From the NCBI GenBank assembly GCA_016801885.1, contig CM028890.1, positions 140,001-204,000 of the forward strand: a stretch of 64,000 nt of DNA, read 5' to 3'. This document shows positions 40,501 to 50,143 of this stretch, piece by piece. A program made the position numbers and the translations under genes. The first letter of the stretch is position 1. The number at the start of each line of letters is the position of its first letter. This stretch comes from Toxotes chatareus. Lineage: Eukaryota; Chordata; Actinopteri; Toxotidae. The notes under the pieces were generated by a model. The model worked only from the letters and a program-made list of their open reading frames with translations, searched no databases and was not told the DNA's origin.

Positions 40501-41956
40501 TGCCGTTGCTATTACACAAGCTAACGTAACATTAGCAGGGTTTATTGATTAATGTTAAACTTCTGTTATGACACAGACGTTTCTGGGGGCTTTTATTTTG
40601 TGGATATTAAATTTATGAATTAAAGTTAACCAGGCTACACTAGCACAACAGGGCACGAGCTAACATGAGTCAGTGTGTGTGTGTATAAAAAACATGAACC
40701 ATCATAAAATGATACTAGCGCAGCATTAAGCTAAGTGGCTCTGCAGGTTACTGGTTACCCACCAGAGACGTTTCACTATGTCAACACGTGTGTGTGTGTG
40801 TGTCCTCGGGCAGAAACGCCGCAGCACCACCAAAGCTCGCAGCAGCCCCGGAGCTAAAGTCCGTGTGACAGTGAAGGGGAAGGCGGTAGGTTCGAGAGCC
40901 GCAGGACCGGGGGTCGGGGTGGGCAAGAGGGCCATGGCGTACCGAGCCAAGGTAACACTCTACACACACACTACACAACGCATCAACACACACTGAGGGA
41001 AAATAAATGTAATGGGAAAAGAAAACACAAATCCTTTCTAATAAAGTGGAACAGTTTTTCAGTCTTTCTGTTTTTCTGCTTTTAATTTTTTCTGTTAATT
41101 TTTCCGTTTTCTTGTCTCAGAGGTTAACGAGTCGGTTAAGTGTCTGTAACGATCTGTCAGGCTCAGCCTTATAAAGCAGCGTCCGTCTGTTTTCCAGCAG
41201 GACATGTCGGACACAGACGAGGAGGAGGAGAAAAGCGACTCGTCCGACTCTGATGAGGATGATGAAACGTCGGGAAGCACAGACAGCGACGACGACGATG
41301 AGGTGAAAACAAACTCAGTGTTTTACATCTTCCTCCCTGTGGGACATGAGAATGAGACATGAGAATGAGACATGAGAATGAGACAGGCTGCGACCGGTTC
41401 TCTGGATTAATAAAATTATTATGGCACCAAAAACATTTTCTAACCCTAACCCATAAGCGTCAAAAGTTTAATCATGGAGCTTTTAATTTTTTCCTTTAAC
41501 AGAAACTTAGACTCAGTGACGGTGAAGCTCTGATTATATTCATGGATTGTTGTTGTTGTTGTTGGTTGGTTGGTTGGTTTGAGGAGCAGGAAACTTTAAA
41601 ATGATCAAAAAGCACAAAGGTGTATTTGTACCTTGAAAGTGTAATTTCCCAGCTTCAGGTGTCTCACTGCTGATGGATTATAAAGTTGTCTGGCTCTTTA
41701 GCTGCTGCTCAGATAAAGTTGTGGTTTAACAGTTTGTATCGACACTAATACGAACTCGATTACTACAAACACGAATCACCGCATCAACTCTAACATGCCA
41801 CCGCCGCTGACCTCCACCGGGCGACCGCTAGGCGGTCACGGTCCTTTTACTAACCACTTCCTTTTGTGGTTTCCTCAGAACGATGATGAAGACGACGACG
41901 AAGATGACGAAGATCAAACCTCCACTGAGGAATCTAGTGACTCTGACTCAGACTAG
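34568..41956 (+). CDS. ubtf: Upstream binding transcription factor (UBF-type, five HMG boxes)
   Basis: Exons: 34568-34628, 35019-35194, 35629-35712, 35877-36032, 36277-36341, 36550-36670, 36911-37021, 37129-37256, 37748-37889, 37984-38025, 38285-38398, 38527-38685, 39135-39245, 39382-39467, 39909-40098, 40357-40404, 40814-40951, 41201-41302, 41879-41956; about 703 aa, in frame. The start is the first of two adjacent ATGs (34568, 34571). Residues 1-106 are the dimerisation region. HMG boxes follow at about 107-175 ([20 protein letters not shown]), 191-260, 293-361, 430-500 and 511-580; then an Asp/Glu/Ser acidic tail. UBF loops and activates ribosomal DNA in the nucleolus for RNA polymerase I. 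Mammalian box 4 is absent: exons flanking it are joined by a 128-bp intron. The tail is shorter than in human UBF (764 aa). Exon 13 may instead end at 39263 and exon 18 start at 41198. Could be ubtf or a ubtfl paralog. Confidence 0.88.
34732..34902 (-). repeat. 171-bp dispersed repeat, copy B (inverted relative to copy A)
   Basis: It lies in the first coding intron of the ubtf gene. It is the reverse complement of 11251-11421 with one visible mismatch over 171 bp. Copies A and B bracket asap1 and face each other. Confidence 0.85.
36364..36405. repeat. 12-bp tandem repeat, about 3 copies
   Basis: The unit is 'gtcaactacccg', inside an intron of the ubtf gene. Confidence 0.8.
41339..41386. repeat. 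13-bp tandem repeat, about 3.5 copies
   Basis: The unit is 'gacatgagaatga', in the last intron of the ubtf gene, a short distance after the donor at 41302. Confidence 0.75.
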
Positions 41957-43528
41957 CCCCACCCCTTCCCTCTCATTGGAGAGGACAGGCTGTGCAGGCC
42001 ACGCCTCCTCACGTGCCAGTCATCCCGGCGGACCAATGAGAAACAGTGGCGTCACACTGCTGTCATAAAGGGGCGGAGCCTGATGGATTGTTTTGTTACT
42101 TTTGTTTGTTTTTTATCGAGTGTTTGTTGGTTTTTATCTGACAGACGTTTCAGATGGGCGGAGACGGGCTAAGCTTGTTTTTTGTTTTTTGAAGCGATGG
42201 CGGGGCTGAGTTTGTACAGTTTGATGGGCAGAGGGGGAGGGGTGGAGCCTATTGGTTGTCATTAGTTACCACTGAGGGAGGAGTTAGTGTTGAGGCTCCA
42301 ATCAGCTGCCTGCCTGAGAAAATTATTAACAAATAAATGCACTTTTTCTCATTTTCTTGTCTGATTCTCATGATGTCGCAGCACAACCTGACACTCACCT
42401 GTGTGACACACGGGCGCACCTGTTTCATCAGCGTGGATAAAAACACTGGACTCGGGTTCAGTTTGGTTTCAGGTTTTATAGACATTTGAATTAATAGATT
42501 TATAGAATATAAACAAGCTTCTTTACCCTCAAACATCAGTCACCTGATACACAAATAAATAATCTGACCTTTGACCCCGACAGTAATCACCCACACCGTA
42601 TCCTAACTCATCCTCCAGACCTTTGGCACACACCACGTTACCGTGGCAACACTCATCTAACCCCTCCCTCCTCTGGGTGTGCACTCAGAACTACGATACC
42701 CATCAGCCCCTGGTCTTTACAGAAAAAAGCATCGAGCCCCACACATGCATCATCTCCATGGTTACCAAACATTATAAAAAGGGACTCCGCCCCACCCTCC
42801 CACCCACCCTGGAAAAAGATAGTTCATCCACACAGCGACCAATCAGATCACAGCTTCCACTCAGCAAACACAGTGACACTTTGCTGACCACGTTCCAAAG
42901 CACACCTACACAGGTAAGAGCAGCACTGACACGAGGGGGGGGTGGTGGGGGGTTGTTGCATTCTACATATCCACGTTTTGTTTTTAAAGCTGATTCTCAC
43001 TGTTTTAAGGCAATTAACAATTAAAATGAAGGAAATTCAACATTCAGACCATCATCCATCCATCAGCTGCACCGCTCGTCTCACTGAGGGTCGCCACCTG
43101 GAGACGGTGCTAACCACGCTCCCACAGTGCCACCCCACCAGCTCCCGGCTGGACTCCCACAGTCTGCAGCCCTGACACTGATTCCTGTCTCAGCGTGTGT
43201 CAGGGACATGAATCCAAACACTGATGATCTGGTTTGGAACGTGGTTCGACAGCAGCAGGACGGTCACTGCGTCTGTGAGGACACCTGCACGTCTGCAGCT
43301 CATCCTCAGCTTCATCGTCACCTTCATCATCACCTGATCAGGCCACTGCTCACACAGACACAGGGTCTGAGTGGACTGTTGAATAATCATCAGCTGCAGC
43401 TGTAATCTCCATGAACAGGACATTAATGTGCAGGTGAATCCTCACAGACAACAGACTGAGTGCTGTGCTAACAAACTGCTGACCCCTGCTACAGACCTAC
43501 ACACACACACACACACACACACAGAGCG
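41957..43528. other. 3' UTR of ubtf and convergent flank of fastk
   Basis: AATAAA at 42332-42337 follows the ubtf stop by about 375 nt and is a good poly(A) signal. From about 42540 to 43500 nothing coding was recognised; the ORF at 42623-43024 shows no family. A CA tract lies at about 43500-43522, immediately 3' of the fastk stop on the minus strand. No clear minus-strand AATAAA was found for fastk. Confidence 0.55.
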
Positions 43529-46500
43529 TCATAGCGGGACGTCCAGCAGCTTCTTGTGCAGGTACTGCTTCACCTCCTCGATGCCGTTCAGCTTCTCCAG
43601 CTCGTGGTATGGGAGCTGAGAGGGGACAAGAACGACAACAGGTCACATGACAAAGGAAGCTGAGGGAAACTGTTCGCAAGTCCATTAAAAGAGAAATCCG
43701 TCCGAATGTTACAGCTCTACTTTATTAGCTCTGGACTTTACTCATCAACAGGCGCCGGACGCAATGACACAAGCTGAACCAGCTGATTGGCTGGCGGGTC
43801 GGTGGCCAGGCCTGTACGCCTACACGTGTAGCAGGGGGACACCGCTGTGTGCACCCAGGATTTGCAAGGCTGGACATGAGTGTCATGGACACTGTGAGGA
43901 CAGCTGTGTTCGCCTGCCTGAAAGACAAAACGTGAACCTACAGAGAGGAGGTGGAACGTTCTGAGCAACTGACCTGAAGGATGACGTATCCCAGAAGCCT
44001 CAGGTGTCGGTCTCTCATGGCCCGGGAACCGACCAGAACCTCAGAGTTGTGGCAGTAATGCCACTTATCATTGACGGACATGATGACCCTGCAGAGACCA
44101 GACACCATCACTAAGTGAAGCGGTACACTGTGCGATACCTGTGTGATGTGATCTGACTCTGGGGTGGACTGACCTCCGGATCTGTCTCTGGTCTGTTGTG
44201 GGATTGTCGGGGTCTGGTCGATCAGGGGGGTGGAGCTGTGGCGGTGACGAGGGCCCTCTGTCCGCCCCAGACGCCTCAGAATAGGTCACGTCCTCGTAGA
44301 AGCCCGGCAGCTCACAGTCTGTCCCCTGGCTCCCTGGGGCCCCCGTCCCTCCCTCATCCTCCAGGATCTTTCCAATGGAAAATTGGAAGAGCGAGTCTGG
44401 GGCGGTGACCCCTGCAGGTCCCTGAGCCCCAGGTGGGGCCACGCCATCAGAAGGGGGGCTGCTGAGCGTGGAGCTGTCCTGGCTCTCCAGTGAGTGCTCC
44501 TTTGCAAGACTGGAGTAGTACTCTGCCGCAGGGACATAGTATTGGCCATAATCCAAGTGGCCGCCATTTGTCCCAGGCCGTGGGGGTCCTGAGGACACCA
44601 TGGTCCCCGTTGTGCTGCGAATGTGGTGGGGCAGGAAGGACCTGGGCTCCATGGCCCCGCCCATCACCTCTCCCACCTGACACGGCTGCTCAGTGCCCTC
44701 TTCAAGTGCCGCAAATGGAGAGAACCTCTGGAACTCTGAAGTCACCACGGCTACCGCGCCGTCAGCTGGCTTGGATGCCACGGCAACACAGGACGGAGGA
44801 ACAATGTTCAGAGCCAGACCAGACCCGGTCCTGATCGGAAGAACGCGACCAGAACTGTCCATCCACAGCACGAAGTCTGGAGACAACAGGTGATCATCAC
44901 GTTACCACATTCAAAGTCAGTGTGTGTTACCTGTGTGTGGTACTCAGCGTGTAGTACCTGTGTGTGGTACCTGTGTGTGGTACTCGGTGTGTGGTACCTG
45001 TGTGTGGTACTCGGTGTGTGGTACCTGTGTGTGGTACTCGGTGTGTGGTACCTGTGTAGTATCCTGGGGCCAGCACTTCGTCTTGTTTGTAGTTCTGTTC
45101 TCCAACCAGCTGACGTAGGGCCTCAGCCACCAGACCCTTATAGCTGACAGAGGACACACTGATCAGAATCAGAGCCATTTCCTGAACTGAACCTTGGGAC
45201 CTTGAAACACTAAAACTGGATCAGCTATACAACAACGGCAGATGTGTACAGGTGTGTGTGTGCAGGTGTGTTACCTGTACTTGCGGTTGACTTCATCAGC
45301 AGTCAGGGCGTGGTCAAACATCAGGACCTTGTGGGTATCCTGCAGTCGTGGTCCGGTATAATCACGGTACTCCAGCTCCACTGCAGCGTCCAGCAGAGAG
45401 AGGTACCTCCGGACGATCAGAGCGTATGGACTGTCTGTGGGGACGGACAAGGACGTGTTGACCAAAATAAAGCTGCTTTATGGGGCTGGATAGATGTTGT
45501 TTTATTGCTTGTGTTTCGGTACTGACTGGTGACGTTGCTGATGAAGGCGGAGGAGAATACTCGGTGCAGAACGAGGCCCGGGAAATGTCCCAGCTGGAAC
45601 AGAGACATGAGGATGTTGACGGTGGCCAGCGGGGAGCTGAGCGCCTTCAGCTCCACCACTTCCTCCAACCGTGAGAAGAACTGCTGCTCGTTGGACGGAC
45701 GGTAACTCATCCTGCTGAATGGGAACACCAGCTTCTGGATCACCTGAGGGCAGAGACGAACACACCTGCAGAGAGCTGAAGAAGCACCGAAGACCACACG
45801 ACCGCCTGTCCTGTCCTTACCTTACTGTCCAAGTATTCTGCCTTCTTCACCAGGAAGTCCGCGATGGTATCGAGCAGCGGGTCTCTCTCAGCCGATGGCG
45901 AGCAATGTATTTGGCGACCAAAGCCATCGTGTACGGAGTGATGCTGTCCACCTTCTTCGGCAACTCGTCTGACAGAGAGCAACAGGTCACAGTCAGGCTG
46001 GGCGGCTACAGCCATGTGCATTCTGGGTTTGGTTCCCAGGACAGACAATATGAGGATTCAGTCAGGACCTAATGAATCTCATCAAGAGAAGCCAAAACCT
46101 TCAGGTCTCACCTGACAAACATCCCACTGACTTACATCAGCCGTGGGTAACTGATAACTGGCGCAGCTGTTATGTGCTCAGTGGTGTAGAGTGAACTGCA
46201 GACTCTGAACCTTACCTGCCAAGCTGCTGATGAACCTCTCCTGTCTGTTCTGGTAGAACAGGTGAGAGCTGAAGATCAACTCTAAACTCTTGTTGCTCGC
46301 CTCTCGAGCGCACACTGCCAACATCTCGTCTAACAGTGCCATCTCCTGGTCACGAACGCCACTGACACTCGCCAAAGTGTGTTTGACCAGACGCAAGATC
46401 TTCCTGCAGACACACGTAGGCTCACAGTCAGTGTTAACCAATGGTACTGAAATTCCATTAAAATGTGCTGACATCTTTGTTACTGAGGGGAACGAGGAAC

Positions 46501-47926
46501 CTCGTTAAATCCACAGTGAACAGGTTTTTCTCACCTGTTGGCGAGCAGCTGTTCAGGATTTGGAGGCGTGTTGTTGTTAGCAGAGGTGGTTGCAGCGCCC
46601 CCTACAGTAGCAGGAGCTTCCTGCGGCTGCAGTGAGCGCCACTTGAGTCTGTAGTATGAGAGCAGCAGGAAGAGTGTCTGCGGGTGGCGCTCTCTCTCCA
46701 AGTTCTTCTCCAGGCCGGCCAGGCAGGCCTCGGTCAGGGGGTGCTGGCTGCCAGGGTGGAGCTTCATACTGGAGCTGAAAACCATGGACATGTCCTTCTG
46801 GTTGAACTGGTTCAGTCTGGACTGAGACTCTGCCTCCAACACCTGGACCACCTGAGAGTCGCTGGGAAGACCTGAATGGATGCAGGTGAGATGGGCGTCA
46901 CATGGCACAACATGGGACTGGGACAGGAGCAACTTTTCAAACAGGCTACACTGGACTTCTTTCCTCTTAAATACGTACACACTGACACAGAACTGTGGAA
47001 CCTCACCTGAGGGTAGTTCCTCCTTAAACAGTCAGGAACCAATGAAAGGATCGCTCCATCACTGATCTCTACCTGGTTCTTCTGTGTTTTATTACTATGA
47101 TCACATCAACTCACCAAGTGCTGCCACGGCGTACAAACAGTTGACAATGCTGAAGTTGTCAAACTTGGCGCAGTCGTTGACGATAGCATTGCAGAGTGTC
47201 TGAAAGTCCTGATGCTCCAGGATCTGATGTACGTCACCAGCCTCAGCTCCTCCTCCTCCTGAAGCCTCAGCATCGTCCCCTCCGGTTCGCGGCAGCGGCG
47301 TGGCCTGCAGCAGCTGTCCAATCTTCTGCAGGGGCGACAGGGTAGTGGTTGTGGGAGATCTTGGCTGGGTTCTGGGTGACCCAGCGCAGCACCTCGTCGG
47401 GCTGCCGCGAGCGCTCGATCAGACGCTTCATGGTGAAGAACGTATCGTAGCTCATCTTCTCGTGGATAAAGTTCCATGTCTTTTTCTTGCTGCCGGGGGC
47501 GGCGGCTCCTCCACCTGGAGCGCCCCCCCCATACGTGTGGAAGTGGGCATGGTGCTGGTAGTGGGGGGGCAGTGCTGGTTGGGCAAGGTGGGTGGGCTGC
47601 GGGTGGTGATGGGGGTGGGGGTGGTAGTGGAAGTGTGCTCCTCGGTGGGCATCGGGGCGGCCCTGGTAGAGAGGGTAGGTAGGGGGAGGTGGAGCCGGGT
47701 GTGGGTGGTGGGGGAGGTGAGGGTGAGTAGGGTGGGGTGCCTCGATCATGGCCAGCCCCGACCTTCGCCCCTGTTTAACCCCACCTCCTCCCCCTGCCCC
47801 TCCCCCGACGGAGCTGTAGAGGCGGGTGGCGTACATGGCGACAGACTGAGCGGCGGGGTGGGGGTGGCAGGGAGGGAGGCGGTGAGCTTGGCTCAGGAGA
47901 CGCCACCCAGTGGACAAACACAGCAT
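43529..47926 (-). CDS. fastk: Fas-activated serine/threonine kinase-type protein (FAST/RAP domains), two apparent indels
   Basis: Exons (minus, 5' to 3'): 47926-47115, 46871-46535, 46403-46216, 45968-45821, 45743-45527, 45434-45275, 45143-45052, 44876-44174, 44088-43974, 43615-43529. The start is the first ATG after an in-frame stop in exon 2. The FAST region carries KLVFPFSRMSYRP, PLATVNILMSLFQL and YALIVRRYLSLLD, near-matches to human FASTK. The last two exons form the RAP domain (WHYCHNSEVLVGSRAMRDRH). FASTK acts in mitochondrial RNA granules on ND6 mRNA and also has nuclear splicing roles; kinase activity is doubtful. Total is about 952 codons against 549 in human. The extra length comes from a His/Pro-rich N-terminus and a 233-codon exon of disordered sequence between FAST and RAP. 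Frame is lost near 47331 (one extra base) and near 45880 (one missing base). The net length stays divisible by 3. Confidence 0.87.
44931..45051. repeat. fastk: 27-bp tandem repeat starting exactly at a fastk splice donor
   Basis: On the minus strand the intron after the exon ending at 45052 begins gtaccacacaccgag and continues as about 4.5 units of 27 bp. Each unit ends in acacag followed by gtacca, a copy of the authentic junction (tacacag|gtacca). The unit is 9 codons and stays open in the coding frame until a stop at about 44927. Confidence 0.9.
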
Positions 47927-47968
47927 AGTCCAACAGCCAGGGCACCTGGAGGCAACAGTACACTACAC

Positions 47969-49133
47969 CTACAGAGGAGAAGAAGAAGACACGGCTCTGT
48001 CCACCATTAAAAATCCAGATAGCAACAGATGCAAAGAGGAACGTGACTGGTTTCTTTAATAAAAACAGAAATGTAAAAAACAGGATTTGTGGCTTTAACA
48101 GGTGTCACTTCCTGTTGTTACTATTTCCTGGTGAAAGGGGGAAGGACGCTCACAGTCCACAGGGTCCACACAGGACCAGCAAACTCAGCCCAGTCAAATG
48201 CATGTGGGTGCTGCTGGAAGCTGAAACACTTTGAAGGAGGCGGATCACACACAGACTTCTGACCAATGACGTGGCTGAAGCCTGATTCAGTGTTATGCTG
48301 AACACTGTATGTGGAACATGAGTGTGGTGTGTGACAGGTGTGTGTCCTCCTTTAAACTGAATGAAAGTGGCTGAAGTGACGGCTGAAACCTCGCGGCTGC
48401 TTGCGGCTGGCAGCTGTATCTGTGAGCTGCTATCTGCTGAATAATAAAGCAAAATGGGTTTTATTTTAACTGTGAACAATCCCGATGATGCTTCAGACAC
48501 CTGCTGCTTCCAGCTCTGATGTGACTGAAAGCTCTAGAAAGACTCAGTAAGTGAACCTTGAGTTCAGATCGCCTTATCAAGCCGCTGTTTCATTTGACCT
48601 ATTCTGGAGCTATGAATGGATGAACACCTCTGCAGTGATGAGTGATGGCCAGACTCAGCCTGACATATTCTGCCTACCTACCAGACACGACCTGTCAGCT
48701 AACAGACCGCAGAGCCACGGGCTCGGTAGCATCCCAATCCCCGGCGCTGTGACAGATACGTCACTACTTATGTCATATAAATAGTGTGACGACACGATTT
48801 AGATGACGTCCCTCTAAACAGGTAGCTGATATGCTAATGCTTAGCCGTAAGTTAGCAGCCCGGCTAAAAAGGCTGACACTACCATGTCGGGGAATTCAGT
48901 CAAACGTTAAATGACATACACAGCGAAGCTAACTGATGCTACATGCTAAACTAATTTAAAACATACGAAGTGTGAGCTAAGCTAAGTTAGCTGTCGGCTC
49001 TGGACTGTTAGCCAATTAGCGTGTTAGCATCGGTCTGTCCTTCTCCCAGAAGCGCTGCCGGATAATGCACTAACTGCCCGGGTTAGCCGGGTTTCCCGTA
49101 CCCGACAGTGACGGGGTGTTTACCTCATAGCTC
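47969..49133 (-). other. fastk: fastk 5' intron
   Basis: This intron lies between the non-coding first exon (donor at 49133/49134, gag|gtaaac) and the coding exon (acceptor ctgtag, exon from 47968). No coding exon was seen. The stretch 48820-49040 is crowded with gctaa/ttagc words. Confidence 0.5.
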
Positions 49134-49280
49134 AGTACGTCCGACAGCTCCGCTCTGCTGAAAACCTGAGGCCGCAGAGAGCGCGGGTTCAGCGGGGAAA
49201 CAGGCAGCGGTCAGCCGCTTCATTCCTCCGCACAGCCCGCAGCCATCATCCACTACCCGGCATGCAACTGGGCTGGGGGG
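49134..49280 (-). other. fastk: Probable non-coding first exon of fastk
   Basis: The exon ends at the donor ctatgag|gtaaac (49134) inside a CpG-rich patch (cgcagagagcgcgggttc). The 5' limit is estimated. Sequence near 49240-49265 (cactacccggcatgcaac) loosely resembles a ZNF143-type promoter motif. Confidence 0.4.
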
Positions 49281-50143
49281 GTTCACAAGGACACCTGACG
49301 GCTGCTGTGGGGAACCGACACCTACTCAAACCGTTTCTATCTGCTCCTTATTTATTTTAATAATAAAAAAAGCCACGATCTGTCGCAGAGACCTGACAGG
49401 TCCAATAAAAACACGACGAAGCTGAATTTATAAAGAGTTTATTATCTGTAATTAATGACTCCGGAAATACTTAATACATTATTTAATGATACTACAGATC
49501 AGTTATACGACATAAATAAGAAGAAGTCCTGAGTTGCCAGGTTGTGGAAAATCCTCCTCCTCTGATCGGCTGGAAGACAGCTGCAGGACATCTGGACCAA
49601 AACCCGTTTACAAACTCCTGACTGACATTTACACGGGCAGACCTGATGGCTTACTGCAGAACCGTTTATCACTCATTTATTAAAATCAATTAATTGCAGA
49701 TGACTGACAAACCTTTGCTGATAACTCAGTAGAAACTGACAAATGTTATTAATGACATACTAACATTTGTGAGTGCAGGGCTGACTCAGTGTGAAACCCT
49801 CTGAACATATCAGTGGTTCACATTTAACAGAAACACACACGCATGTTATTGGCAACACATCAGACTGAAACACTGATGCAGGAGAGACTTTATTCAAACA
49901 ACAGAACAGAAACTTAGGTGTTTTCTAACCTTGTGACCGGACTGATGTGGTCCGTCTCCGGGCGGGGGACGGCAGGGGGCGGTGTCTCCTCCACAAACAT
50001 CCGAACCTCCGTGAAGAAGCAGGCGACGGGAAAGATGGCGGAGCGGCGTGATTACAGAACAGACCTCCTGAACTTGAGTTGTGTTTAAAGGCCGTTGTTG
50101 TTGTTTTTCTGCCGGTCAGTGTCGGTGTGATACCGGGGTGAGG
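49281..50143. promoter_or_regulatory. Divergent fastk / afg3l2 promoter interval
   Basis: fastk reads left and afg3l2 reads right from this interval of under 1 kb. The middle is AT-rich and holds nothing recognisable. The right end (49950-50140) is CpG-rich and contains AAGATGGCGG at 50032-50041, the core of a YY1 site as found just downstream of many TATA-less start sites. The afg3l2 5' UTR probably starts close to it. Confidence 0.45.

Noticed and set aside
42623..43024. 133-codon plus-strand ORF between ubtf and fastk
   Set aside because: Low-complexity and threonine-rich without family features; taken as chance.
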